Assembly: GCA_042408875.1 (NCBI GenBank)
Contig: JBHOQS010000021.1
Span: 60,858 to 124,857, forward strand
DNA: 64,000 nt
Direction: 5' to 3'
Source of the DNA: JBHOQS01 sp042408875
GTDB lineage: Bacteria > Chloroflexota > UBA11872 > JBHOQS01
The translations under genes and the position numbers were made by a program. The notes under the pieces are model-generated. The model worked only from the letters and a program-made list of their open reading frames with translations, made no database searches and was not told where the DNA came from. Of the stretch, positions 8,042-17,897 are shown one piece after another (the stretch's first letter is position 1; every line of letters begins with the position of its first letter).

Positions 8042-9298
8042 TTATAGCGGATTGCCTGCAGCAACGCGGCACGGGCCGGTCCGTACGTACCCCGCAAACC
8101 GGTCCACGAGCCGCGTACGGCAGCGCTCGAGCGTGCCATCAGGTGCACGGCGCAGATCCCACAGGCCCATATGCGCCAGGTAGCGCTCCAGCGGGGAGCG
8201 CCCGCGCAGGTAGGTCCAGGTCACCAGGGAGAACAAGGGCCACCAGGTATAGCCGATGACCGGGAAGCCGCTCTGATGCAGGCGGCAGACCCGCTCGATC
8301 GATGCATCCATCCAGCGGGCACGCAGCGCTACCGCACCACGCGCTGCACACTCGGAGATGAAGACCGGCGCGCTCGTGCGCGCGTGGTAGATGCGCAGCA
8401 GCCGCTCCAGGCCATCGGCGCCCAGGTTGGGCAGCCGCTCGTCCAGGGTACCGTCGCGGCGGTACAGCTCATGCGTACTCCACTGCGGGTAGTAGTTTAC
8501 CCCGATCCAGTCGGCGCGGAACGTCTTGCCCGCTTCAATAAACCAGGTGAGCTCTCCCTCTGGAACGCGCAGCCGTTCGACCAGCCAGCGCCACAGCGGA
8601 TGCTCTGGCGTCACGCGCCCGTACAGGAGGTCCAGGCCAAGGTAGTTGGCGTGATCGCGCAGCTCCACGTGCTGCTGTAGCGCTGGATCCTGCGTGCCGT
8701 AGAGTGCGCCGGCCTCGACATGCACCACCACCGCATCCGGTACCAGTTCGCGGATGGCGCGAGTGGTGCCGGCGATGCCGCGGCAGAGCTGGAGCATCAC
8801 CTGTACGTAGCCACGCCAGCTTCGCGCGTAGGGCGGCCAGATGCCCAGCAGGCCGCAGTAGCGCGCATTGATGGATGGCTCGTTCAGGGGAGTGTAGTAG
8901 CGCGATAGGCTGCGATAGCGCTCCAGGAAAGCGCGGACATACGCTTCAACGTGCTGCGGGTAGTCCGGATTGAAGAACTGCTGCTCCAGCCACAGCGGTG
9001 TACCGTAATGCATCAGGTCAACGATGGGCGTGATGCCCAGGCGCGCCACCATATGCTCAAGCACGCGGTCCGTCCAGGCCCAGTCGAAACGGCCCGGTGC
9101 AGGCTCGACGCGGTGCCAGGGGATGCCATAGCGTATGTAACCCACGCCCAGCTCGGCAGCCCGGTCCAGATCCTCCCGCCAGAAGCGATAGTGCTGGGTG
9201 AGCTCATACTCGTCCAGGGTCCGCCCGGTCCGAGGGTGCGGCTGGACGACGAAGGTATCCTCGATGCCGGTCGCCCAGATGAAACGGTCCTGATCCAT
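8042..9298 (-). CDS. Glycoside hydrolase, family 1-like
   Basis: A 418-aa TIM-barrel glycosidase. The acid/base glutamate is in YYTPLNEPSINA and the likely nucleophile glutamate in VFISECAARG; barrel strands such as ELGVGYIRYGIPWHRVEP and DWIGVNYYPQW fit family 1. It is predicted cytoplasmic (no signal peptide) and would cleave beta-glycosides. It is a little shorter and more divergent than standard beta-glucosidases, so the sugar is unknown. The frame ends 63 bases before gatC and probably forms its own unit. Confidence 0.8.
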   Translation of the reverse strand: MDQDRFIWATGIEDTFVVQPHPRTGRTLDEYELTQHYRFWREDLDRAAELGVGYIRYGIPWHRVEPAPGRFDWAWTDRVLEHMVARLGITPIVDLMHYGTPLWLEQQFFNPDYPQHVEAYVRAFLERYRSLSRYYTPLNEPSINARYCGLLGIWPPYARSWRGYVQVMLQLCRGIAGTTRAIRELVPDAVVVHVEAGALYGTQDPALQQHVELRDHANYLGLDLLYGRVTPEHPLWRWLVERLRVPEGELTWFIEAGKTFRADWIGVNYYPQWSTHELYRRDGTLDERLPNLGADGLERLLRIYHARTSAPVFISECAARGAVALRARWMDASIERVCRLHQSGFPVIGYTWWPLFSLVTWTYLRGRSPLERYLAHMGLWDLRRAPDGTLERCRTRLVDRFAGYVRTGPCRVAAGNPL

Positions 9299-9328
9299 TT
9301 CCCCCCCACTGCCCTGCGTGTCCTGTAT

Positions 9329-9922
9329 CTACGCACTATCCGGTAAGAGCTGGTGCAGCACCCGGCTCTGGAACTCAGGAGCCAGGCAATCCATATAGAT
9401 AACATCGTAGGCGCGGCCGCCAATACGGTAGGCCTCGCGACGCCGGCCCATCACCCGGAAGCCCGCTCGTGTGTACGCACGCACAGCGCGCTCATTGAAG
9501 CTGTACACGCGCAGCATGATGTTGTGCAGGCCCAGCGCGTGGAACCCGTAGTCGAGCATCAGTGCAGTGGCTTCCGTGCCATAGCCCTTGCCCCAGTAGT
9601 CCTTCTCACCGATCATGATGCCGAACTCGGCCGTGCGATGCCGGTAGTCGATCCCGTGCAGCCCGGTATTGCCGATCGGCCGTAGAGTCGCGCACTCGTA
9701 GATCGTGAAGGCTACATCGCGCTCGCTCTTACTGACGCGTGCGTACCATTCCTCTTCTGCCTCCCAGGTCATAGGGCGCATGCCAACCCCTAGCGAGCGG
9801 GTAACCTCAAAGTCGTTGATCCATTTGAGGTACAGTGGCAGTAGGTCGCGACGGTGCGGCCCCAGGGCGACCTTTTCGCCGATGATGTTCAGGATGGGTT
9901 GCTCAGGGGGAGTGGCGGCCAT
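9329..9922 (-). CDS. GNAT N-acetyltransferase, RimJ/RimL-like
   Basis: A 197-aa single GNAT domain. The acetyl-CoA binding motif A is seen as GIMIGEKDYWGKGYGTEA, with the following helix ATALMLDYGFHALGLHNIMLRVYSFNERA split over motif B (NERAVRAYTRAGF). Such RimJ/RimL-type enzymes acetylate amino groups of proteins, antibiotics or polyamines; the substrate is not predictable. It sits 12 bases after the stop of the AttH-like gene on the same strand, so both may be co-transcribed. Confidence 0.88.
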   Translation of the reverse strand: MAATPPEQPILNIIGEKVALGPHRRDLLPLYLKWINDFEVTRSLGVGMRPMTWEAEEEWYARVSKSERDVAFTIYECATLRPIGNTGLHGIDYRHRTAEFGIMIGEKDYWGKGYGTEATALMLDYGFHALGLHNIMLRVYSFNERAVRAYTRAGFRVMGRRREAYRIGGRAYDVIYMDCLAPEFQSRVLHQLLPDSA

Positions 9923-9934
9923 CTGTCTCTCCTA

Positions 9935-11110
9935 TCAACCCCTGACCGGGGTGTCAGCGTAGCCGGTCAGTTCGAGGTAGCCGCTGCCGGCCACAGCCTG
10001 TCCGGTCTGCGTACCCTGCACACGCACGGTGCCCTCCCAGTACCGTACTGAAAGGTTGAGCTCCTGGTCTTGCAGGTACGGCGTGATCTCCAGCTCCAGT
10101 CCCTCGGACGGCACGCGCAGGCGCCAGCGCACTGGATAGCGCGCCCCGCTGCGCGGGCTCTGCCAATGCCCCAGCGGTTCGAGCTCAACCTCGGCCGGGC
10201 CAAGTCGGCGCGTGGAGCCATCGTTGCGCACCAGCGTACCGGCGCTGAAGGGATCGGTGCCGCCGTCCTGCCGGCGTAGGCGGTAGAACATGAGCTCCTG
10301 CCCGTTCGAGAGCTGCAAGGCGAACCAGTCCCAGCCCGTCTGATCCGGGCCGAGCGCGCTGGTGCTCCACTCCCGGTCCATCCAGGCCAGGCCCTGCACA
10401 GCGACGCGCTGATCGCCGATGCGGACCGTCCCTGCTGCGGACATCCGTGTGAACGAGTAATAGTACGAGGCATTGCCGGGCTCGGGCCCTTTCTGGCTCA
10501 AACCATCGTTGCCCTGGAGCACCGGCGGCGCAACACTGTCGAGGGTCAGGTCAATCGCCACATCGCCCTCAGCAGCGCGCAAGTGCATAGGCAGGGCGCT
10601 CTCACCTGGGGCTTCAGCCACCCAGTCCTCCAGCCAGACCCGAAACGGCTGCGCCTGCGCTCCGGCCAGGTCAAGTGCGCCGCGGCTGAAGCGCTCGAAG
10701 GCGTGAAAGCGGCCGCCCGCGACGTCGGTCACCGCGAAGTGAGCCATGTACATCTGGTTCGTAGCCCACGCGGAGGGCCGCGGCGCGATGTGCGGCGCCA
10801 GGGCAATGCGGAAGAAGGTAAGCTGAAAGCCAAAATGCCGGCCCTCCGGTGTCTCTAGATTGCCGGTGTAGTACCACCATTCGACACGGTAGTCGGGATG
10901 CGGCCCGTGGTCGGCCGGGAAAGAGAACGAACGGGGCTCGGTCGCCCGAGCGTACCCTCCATCGGCGTTCCCGCGCAGCCCTTCTGCGATGGAGACCGTG
11001 GCGCGCAGGCGGGCCGGTTGCGTTAGGCGCGTACATGCCCAGCCGGCGCTGAGCATCAGCCCGGCGATGAGGACCACCAGCAGGCCTGCGTACCACTGAG
11101 CGCGCCTCAT
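9935..11110 (-). CDS. AttH/CrtC-like lipocalin-fold exported protein
   Basis: A 391-aa protein with an N-terminal membrane segment (YAGLLVVLIAGLMLSAGWAC), after which a Cys follows a non-standard lipobox, so it is either membrane anchored or exported. The mature part starts with the family hallmark DYRVEWWYYTGNLET and contains GLAWMDREWST and GWDWFALQLSNG, as in the AttH / carotenoid 1,2-hydratase-like group (COG5621), often named secreted hydrolase. The real activity is unknown, and no carotenoid or attEFG genes are near. Confidence 0.8.
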   Translation of the reverse strand: MRRAQWYAGLLVVLIAGLMLSAGWACTRLTQPARLRATVSIAEGLRGNADGGYARATEPRSFSFPADHGPHPDYRVEWWYYTGNLETPEGRHFGFQLTFFRIALAPHIAPRPSAWATNQMYMAHFAVTDVAGGRFHAFERFSRGALDLAGAQAQPFRVWLEDWVAEAPGESALPMHLRAAEGDVAIDLTLDSVAPPVLQGNDGLSQKGPEPGNASYYYSFTRMSAAGTVRIGDQRVAVQGLAWMDREWSTSALGPDQTGWDWFALQLSNGQELMFYRLRRQDGGTDPFSAGTLVRNDGSTRRLGPAEVELEPLGHWQSPRSGARYPVRWRLRVPSEGLELEITPYLQDQELNLSVRYWEGTVRVQGTQTGQAVAGSGYLELTGYADTPVRG

Positions 11111-11143
11111 AGGGCCAGTATCTCCCTCTGTCGTATCGGACTG

Positions 11144-11239
11144 TCAGCCAGCGCCCGGCTGCTTCAGGAAGGACAGCACTTCATCCCAGATATCCTCCGC
11201 GCGGAGTTCATATCGGAACGCCCCAGAGGGACTAGCCAC
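11144..11239 (-). pseudogene. Possible C-terminal remnant of a lost gene
   Basis: A 31-residue frame (GTG start) with a protein-like ending, FRYELRAEDIWDEVLSFLK. Its amphipathic helix resembles the C-termini of alpha/beta hydrolases. Upstream, the frame runs into the tandem repeat and a stop, so no full gene exists. It may be chance; the call rests only on codon-like composition and the helix pattern. Confidence 0.22.
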
Positions 11240-11264
11240 AGCACAGTAGTACGACGTTGCTACG

Positions 11265-11318
11265 TTCTTTACTACTGTCTGTAATCTCTACTGTACTCTA
11301 CTGTACTCTTCTTGTACT
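11265..11318. repeat. Tandem repeat, unit CTACTGTACT
   Basis: CTACTGTACT occurs twice in tandem (11288-11297, 11298-11307), followed by the variant CTTCTTGTACT; looser copies (TTTACTACTGTCTGTAA) precede them. It lies between two minus-strand genes, upstream of the AttH-like gene. Confidence 0.75.
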
Positions 11319-11327
11319 CTCCTCTAG

Positions 11328-13391
11328 CTAGATTACAGTTTGCAGAGCGACCATTTCCAGCAGCCCAAGCTGCGGCACGACGAACTCACAGACGCCATCC
11401 TGAGAGTGCACCTCGAGCGAGCGGTTCAGCCAGGCGGCGCGGGCCTGTGTCACATGCTCAGGCAGGCGCAGCCGCACGCGGATGTCCCGAATCTCCAGCG
11501 GGTCGTGGAACGAGCGATCCTGGTGGCCGGAGTAATTAACGAGATGCACGACGGTCTGGCCCGCAGCGTTGCGGCCAACGGCAACCTCGACCTGAGGCGG
11601 CGCGTTGGTCTCCACCTGGAGGCGCCCGCCCAAGGCCCGCTCTACCGCCGCGCCCATGAGCTGGCGGTGCTCAGGGATCGAGAGATCATAGAAGAGGCGG
11701 TCAGGCTGCCAGGGGAAGTAGACGGTCAGGCCACGGCCGTGCTGGCGCCAGATGATGCCGGGATGGTCAGTCTCGATCTCCCAGTAGGTCTTCTCCGGCG
11801 GGCCATAGCGCGAGGGCGGGATCAGGCGGAGCCCGCGCTCGGCTCCCTCTCGCAGCGCCACATACAGGTACTCGCCGTCCAGCAATACGGTGTTGGTCAG
11901 CTCAAACTCCTCGCCGGGGAGCTCCTCGCGGCGGTCCACCCAGAAGTACGCCGAGCGCATGCGCGGCTCGCGGGCAAGCACGTCCGCAGCGCCCAGGCTT
12001 TGGAGCGCGAAACTCTGCCTGCGCCGGCCCTCTTCGTCGTAGAGCGCCGTCTCGTGTGTGGCAACGAGGCCACCCCCGCGAGCTACATACGCGTCCAGCG
12101 CCTCGGCCTCCCGGTCCGAGAGGCAAGCGATATTAGGCAGCACAAGGGCGCGGTAGCGATCCAGCTCGCCGGCAGCCGCTTTCTCGAGGAGCTGCTCGTG
12201 GCGCAGGATATCGAACGGAACGTGGCTCTCGATCAGCATACGGAAGGCGCCGCGGAACGGCTTTGTGACACGGCTGTGGGCGTCGCTCTTCCCGTAGCGC
12301 TCCGCCGTGCGGGTACTGGTGACCAGCGCGACCTCGGCGCTGGAGCGCAGCCCGGCGTAGACGTCTTGATAGCGTTCGTGGAACGCCATGATCGTGCCGG
12401 CCAGCTTAAAATTCTTGCGGTCGGGCTGGTCGGTGGTGCCCACGACGTAGATATACGGATTGCAGCCGTGGGCGAGCGTCTGCGCGAGGTGCAGGCCGAT
12501 CAGTCCCGGCTGCTCGGCCGAAAAGCGATAGGGGATATCGACGAACAGGACAGAATTGATGGTGACCGGCTTGTCGGGATAGGCTGTGCGGGACGTGCGC
12601 GCCACCTCACCGGCCCAGTAGCGCCACAGCGGCAGCGGGCGGTCAACGGCGTTGTTCACCTCGTGCATGATCACGTCGGGGCTGTGGCCCAGGATCAGCG
12701 CTACGTCGTCTCGCTTGTAGTGGATGAACGCGCGGATGCGCCCGGCCAGCTCGGCGATGGTCCAGCGGCGGAACTCCTGGTAGGCGGGAAACGATGGCTC
12801 CGTGTAGTCCTCGCGAGCTGGCAGCTCGAGGCCACCGCTCCACTCACGGAAGCGCCGCCGGCAGTTGTCACAGTGACAGATGCCATAGTAGTTGCCGGAG
12901 TAGTCGCGCACCGGGTAGGTGAACATGTTAAAGAAAAAGGCATCGACGGCATAGCCATCCAGGATCTCTTCCAGGATCTCCAGCGACTTCTCCTGATAGT
13001 AGGGGCCGTTGAGGCAAGTCGAGTAGAGTCCGTTGTAGATCTGGCGGCGCCCGTCGGCGCTGATGAAGAACCAGTCAGGGTGCTGCTCGAAGACGTCGCG
13101 ATGGAGCTTTGAGAAATCAATGCGCGCGATCACGCGCATGGCGTGCCGATGCGCCTCCTCGATAGCGTCTTTGAGCAGATCGCCGCCAGGGCGCTGGGCC
13201 AGCCAGGGACTGGGGTGCTGGTATGGCAGCTTGCTCGGGTAAAACGACACGATGCCGCCGGCGTTGATCAGCCAGGTGTTGCAGTGCAGGTCGCGAATGT
13301 CGCGGGCGACGCGCTCGACGTCCAGCGTGGCGTCGATCTCGCGCAGGTTAGTCTGAAAGACACGGAACGGCCGCTCCCACCAGCGTGGCAT
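11328..13391 (-). CDS. Putative glycoside hydrolase, GHL6/beta-galactosidase-trimerisation type
   Basis: A 687-aa protein without a signal peptide. Residues 1-350 look like a TIM barrel: VFQTNLREIDATLDVERVARDI, VIARIDFSKLH, NGPYYQEKSLEILEEIL, AFFFNMFTY, and a possible zinc knuckle CHCDNCRRRF. Residues from about 380 to 520 resemble the Rossmann-like beta-galactosidase trimerisation domain (PFDILRHEQLLE, YRALVLPNIACLSDREAEAL, GGGLVATHETALYD). The end is a beta-sandwich. Similar proteins are called hypothetical glycosyl hydrolase 6; the substrate is unknown. Start ATG 13391 is preceded by GGAGG-like sequence. Confidence 0.7.
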   Translation of the reverse strand: MPRWWERPFRVFQTNLREIDATLDVERVARDIRDLHCNTWLINAGGIVSFYPSKLPYQHPSPWLAQRPGGDLLKDAIEEAHRHAMRVIARIDFSKLHRDVFEQHPDWFFISADGRRQIYNGLYSTCLNGPYYQEKSLEILEEILDGYAVDAFFFNMFTYPVRDYSGNYYGICHCDNCRRRFREWSGGLELPAREDYTEPSFPAYQEFRRWTIAELAGRIRAFIHYKRDDVALILGHSPDVIMHEVNNAVDRPLPLWRYWAGEVARTSRTAYPDKPVTINSVLFVDIPYRFSAEQPGLIGLHLAQTLAHGCNPYIYVVGTTDQPDRKNFKLAGTIMAFHERYQDVYAGLRSSAEVALVTSTRTAERYGKSDAHSRVTKPFRGAFRMLIESHVPFDILRHEQLLEKAAAGELDRYRALVLPNIACLSDREAEALDAYVARGGGLVATHETALYDEEGRRRQSFALQSLGAADVLAREPRMRSAYFWVDRREELPGEEFELTNTVLLDGEYLYVALREGAERGLRLIPPSRYGPPEKTYWEIETDHPGIIWRQHGRGLTVYFPWQPDRLFYDLSIPEHRQLMGAAVERALGGRLQVETNAPPQVEVAVGRNAAGQTVVHLVNYSGHQDRSFHDPLEIRDIRVRLRLPEHVTQARAAWLNRSLEVHSQDGVCEFVVPQLGLLEMVALQTVI

Positions 13392-13540
13392 GGTGAGTCC
13401 TCCAGAAGTCAGTGCGACTGCATGCTACTCGCTTGAACCCCAACCTGCAACGAACGGCTTCGCCGCTCTCTTGGAGAGCAGCCTCGGCGTTGCACTCCAC
13501 CTTCTGCCCTGACAGGCCCCAGGTCACACACCCGCCAGGT

Positions 13541-13612
13541 CTCCCACGGTCCAGCCTCAGCGTCGCGCTCCCCTCTCTCGCGCTGCGGGAGCGGGGCCAG
13601 GGGGCGAGGGCG
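13541..13612. repeat. REP-like hairpin element, copy 1
   Basis: The hairpin CCCCTCTCTCGC-GCT-GCGGGAGCGGGG (13570-13596) has two mismatched pairs, is flanked on one side by CCAGGGGGCGAGGG and on the other by CTCCCAC. The same building blocks occur at 46233-46284 in the other orientation. The form is common as a dispersed intergenic repeat in bacteria. Confidence 0.65.
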
Positions 13613-13633
13613 CACTGGCCGGCTTGCCCACGC

Positions 13634-14224
13634 CTAGCCTTTGCTGGTGCGCTGCAGCCGCCCGCCCAGGCGTTTGGCCAGGGCGCTGGCTGCGAGGCCG
13701 ATCAGGAGAACCCCGCCAAAGACGAGGCGGTCGTCCGGGATAAGTCGGGTCAGGCCCAGGGTAGTAGCCAGGATGATGAGGAACCAGGCCATGTCGCCGG
13801 CGATGACCGCAACCCATGCCAACGCTCGGTGCGCCGGTACAGCGCGCGAGGCAATGCCGGCGGTGTAGAGGTCGGTGGTGAAGCTGAAGAGGGCGAGGCC
13901 GGCAGCGACTCCGGCCCGCCCGGGGAAGAGCTGGGCGGCCACGCCTCCGGAGACCTGCCCCAGCCGTCGAAATGCGGCCGCTAGCCGCGGCCACCGACTG
14001 GACTGCTGCCCGGCCCACTGCGCCAGCGGCTCCAGCACGAACGCGGTCAGCACATCGCTGAGCAGATAGAGCGCCGTCGTGGCTACCGGACCGAGCCCGG
14101 TCTGCCGCGCCACCAGGATCCTTGCCGGCGCACCCGGACCCCACGGCAGAAAGAAGAGCATGAGCACTTCGAACGCGCTGCGCAGCGCCGAAGCGCTCTG
14201 TGCCATGCCTCGAACATCAAACAC
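13634..14224 (-). CDS. Multi-pass membrane protein of unknown function
   Basis: A protein of 190-196 aa with about four hydrophobic segments (FEVLMLFFLPW, ATTALYLLSDVLTAFVL, ALAWVAVIAGDMAWFLIILATTLGL, FGGVLLIGLAASALA) and positively charged ends. I do not recognise the family. A second in-frame ATG lies at 14206. It stands alone between the putative glycoside hydrolase and the divergent aldo/keto reductase. Confidence 0.55.
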   Translation of the reverse strand: MFDVRGMAQSASALRSAFEVLMLFFLPWGPGAPARILVARQTGLGPVATTALYLLSDVLTAFVLEPLAQWAGQQSSRWPRLAAAFRRLGQVSGGVAAQLFPGRAGVAAGLALFSFTTDLYTAGIASRAVPAHRALAWVAVIAGDMAWFLIILATTLGLTRLIPDDRLVFGGVLLIGLAASALAKRLGGRLQRTSKG

Positions 14225-14409
14225 GCTCGCACGAACCCTCGCTGTGAGATGCTACTGGGAGTATACCGCGTCTACTCCGCCGCCCGGCGAGCGAGCGCCT
14301 GTTGCACGCCCTCTATCGCTGCCGTATCCTGCACGCGCCGGCAGGAGGCCTCCGCGTTGGCGCTGCCTCGTGCCGGACGTTGCCTTGCTGCGTGACGAGG
14401 AGGAAAGCC

Positions 14410-15390
14410 ATGGAATACCGGCGCATGGGGAGCTCGGATCTGGTGGTGTCCGCGATCGGCTTTGGCTGTTGGGAGATGGGTGGTACCAACTACGGCGCGG
14501 TGGATGATCGGGAAGAGATCGAAGCGGTGCACCGGGCGATAGACCTGGGAGTGACGCTCTTCGATACCGCGCCCAGCTATGGCTACGGCCATTCCGAGGA
14601 AGTGCTGGGACGGGCGCTTGGCCCGCGCCGTAAAGACGTCGTATTGGTAACGAAGTGCGGCATCAACTGGGACCCCGTTACCAAGACCAGTAAGCGCGAT
14701 AGCCGTTACAGCTCCATCATGGCGAATGTCGAGGCAAGCCTGCGACGGCTCAGTACTGACTACGTTGATCTCCTGCTGATCCACTGGCCCGACGTGCAGA
14801 CGCCCTTCGAGGAAGCCATGCGCGCCCTCAACGATGTCGTCCAGCAGGGCAAGGCGCGCTACATCGGCGTGTCGAACTTCAGCAGCGCGCAGCTACGCGA
14901 GTGCGTGAAGTACGCCACACTCGTAGCGAACCAGGTCGGCTACAACCTGTTCGACCGCCGCTGGGAACGTGAGATGTTCCCTACAGCGAAGGAACTCAGC
15001 ATCGGCATCATGGCCTACGGCCCGCTGGCACATGGCCTGCTCACCGGCGCGTTCACGCCCCAGACCGTCTTCGAGCCCACGGACTGGCGCGCTCGCGGCG
15101 TCATCTTCGGCCAGCCACTCTTCCAGGGTGAGAACTTCCTCAGGAATCTGGCAGTGGTCGAACGCCTGAAAGACGTCGCTCGCCAGCTCGATACCTCGCT
15201 GCCGCGGCTGGCGCTGGCCTGGGTGCTGGTCAACCCCCAGGTGAGCGTGGCCCTGTGCGGCACTCGCCGCGCCGCCGAGATCGAGGAGAACGTGCATGCT
15301 CTTGACGTCACGCTCACCCCGGCGCTGTTGGCCGAGATCGACGTGATCATGCAGGGCGCAGCTGGGCAGACCGATCAGGTGCCGGGGTAA
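14410..15390 (+). CDS. Aldo/keto reductase
   Basis: A TIM-barrel NAD(P)H-dependent oxidoreductase. The catalytic tetrad is visible: Asp and Tyr in LFDTAPSYGYG, Lys in VLVTKCG, and His in LLIHWPDV. Cofactor-binding stretches are YIGVSNFSSAQL and the C-terminal ALCGTRRAAEIEEN. It reduces aldehydes or ketones of unknown identity. The ATG at 14410 has a strong GAGGAGGAAAGCC ribosome-binding site, so the upstream frame extension is rejected. The stop overlaps the base of a terminator hairpin shared with chrA. Confidence 0.92.
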   Translation: MEYRRMGSSDLVVSAIGFGCWEMGGTNYGAVDDREEIEAVHRAIDLGVTLFDTAPSYGYGHSEEVLGRALGPRRKDVVLVTKCGINWDPVTKTSKRDSRYSSIMANVEASLRRLSTDYVDLLLIHWPDVQTPFEEAMRALNDVVQQGKARYIGVSNFSSAQLRECVKYATLVANQVGYNLFDRRWEREMFPTAKELSIGIMAYGPLAHGLLTGAFTPQTVFEPTDWRARGVIFGQPLFQGENFLRNLAVVERLKDVARQLDTSLPRLALAWVLVNPQVSVALCGTRRAAEIEENVHALDVTLTPALLAEIDVIMQGAAGQTDQVPG

Positions 15391-15446
15391 AAAAGAGGAC
15401 TGCGTCGTGCGTACTACATAGAGACGGCCACACCACCCAGTCCTCT
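15389..15446 (-). terminator. Rho-independent terminator for chrA
   Basis: The 9-bp stem AGAGGACTG/CAGTCCTCT (15394-15402 with 15438-15446) encloses a 35-base loop. On the minus strand it is followed by six T, as expected for a terminator of the chrA transcript; the same stem may also act on the aldo/keto reductase transcript. Confidence 0.7.
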
Positions 15447-15509
15447 CCTCCAGCGGCGATAGTGCCTAGCGGGTAAGCATGGAGAGCTTTTCTAATTACG
15501 CAGTATGCA

Positions 15510-16724
<1,215 letters not shown>

Positions 16725-16787
16725 GGTACCGGCCCCCGTTCCGTAGTGTCTGGCCACCGGCCAGGCACCGGCAGTATACCGCGCGCT

Positions 16788-17897
16788 TCACGTGCGGTGC
16801 ACCAGACGTGTTGCTGCCTCGACAAGCCGCCAGCATTCGGCTTCGGTGCGCACGCCGATGCGGATATGCTGTGGCAGCCCGAAGCTTGAGCAGTCGCGCA
16901 CGCAGCAGCCATGTTCAAGCAGTGCCCTTCGCACCTCGCTGGCCTGCGCCGGGGCGACAGATACCAGCAGGAAGTTCGCCGCGCTGGGATACACGCGCCA
17001 GCCGAGCTGGCGCAAACCTTCATCGAGCACGCGCCTGCCCCGCTCGATCTCTGCGCGCGCAGCCTCCAGCCAGGCAGGATCACGCAGTGCCGCCAGCCCG
17101 GCCGCCTGCGCCGCTGCGTTCACGCTCCAGGGCGGCTGGAGCGCCCGCAGCGGAGCGAGCAGGTCCGGGTGCCCGACAGCGTAGCCCAGCCGCAGGCCGG
17201 CCAGGGCCATGTCCTTGGTGAGCGAGCGCAGCACGAGCGGCCGACTGTCGCCGACAAGTGACGCTGCACTAGGCGTAGCACCAGCAGCCAGGGAAAGATA
17301 GGCCTCGTCTAGCACGAGCAAGGTCGCCGGACACGCCGCCAGGATGGCGTCCAGGGTGGCACGATCGAGCAGGACGCCGGTGGGATTGTTGGGGTTGCAT
17401 AGGAACAGCAGCACTGCTCGCTGGCGCTGGATAGTCTCAACGAGCCGGCCGATATCGGGAGAGAAGCTGCTCGCTTCAGACGCCCTGCACTCGACGACCT
17501 GCGCGCCGACGCCACGCGCCGCGCGGGCATATTCGCCGTAGGTCGGGCCCTGCACGACCGCACATACGCCCGAGGCGAGAAACGCCTGGGCCGCCAGGTA
17601 GATCAGCTCTGAGGAGCCGTTGCCCGGTAAGATCCACTCCGGCTCCACCCCGTGGAGCCGAGCCAGCGCGACACGGAGCTCGCGGCACTCTGGATCCGGG
17701 TAGCGCGATGGGTCGAGCCCGCGCAGCGCGTCCAGCGCCCCAGGGGGCGGGCCGAGCGGATTCGTGTTCACACTGAAGTCGATCACGTCCTCGCGGCGCA
17801 GTCCCCAGGCAGCGAGCTCTGCGTCCTGGAGTGCTCCGTGCACAGCTGGGGCGATGCCGTACAGGTGCGCGCGGGCGCGTGGAGGGGGTCCGTGCAT
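16788..17897 (-). CDS. cobD: L-threonine-O-3-phosphate decarboxylase
   Basis: A 369-aa fold-type I PLP enzyme. It has DVIDFSVNTNPLGPP at the N-terminus, the NPT loop CNPNNPTGVLL, VLDEAYLSL and the PLP lysine in LRSLTKDMALAGLRLGY. It makes (R)-1-amino-2-propanol phosphate, the linker of the cobalamin lower loop. A histidinol-phosphate aminotransferase is the main alternative, but the position directly after cbiB (ATG overlapping its TGA) in a cobalamin operon decides for CobD. The frame is open upstream, but ATG 17897 fits the coupling. Confidence 0.93.
   Translation of the reverse strand: MHGPPPRARAHLYGIAPAVHGALQDAELAAWGLRREDVIDFSVNTNPLGPPPGALDALRGLDPSRYPDPECRELRVALARLHGVEPEWILPGNGSSELIYLAAQAFLASGVCAVVQGPTYGEYARAARGVGAQVVECRASEASSFSPDIGRLVETIQRQRAVLLFLCNPNNPTGVLLDRATLDAILAACPATLLVLDEAYLSLAAGATPSAASLVGDSRPLVLRSLTKDMALAGLRLGYAVGHPDLLAPLRALQPPWSVNAAAQAAGLAALRDPAWLEAARAEIERGRRVLDEGLRQLGWRVYPSAANFLLVSVAPAQASEVRRALLEHGCCVRDCSSFGLPQHIRIGVRTEAECWRLVEAATRLVHRT

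Noticed and set aside
11340..13112. A 590-aa open frame on the plus strand
   Set aside because: It is antisense to the putative glycoside hydrolase, has no recognisable domain or ribosome-binding site, and arises from the high-GC codon pattern of the minus-strand gene.
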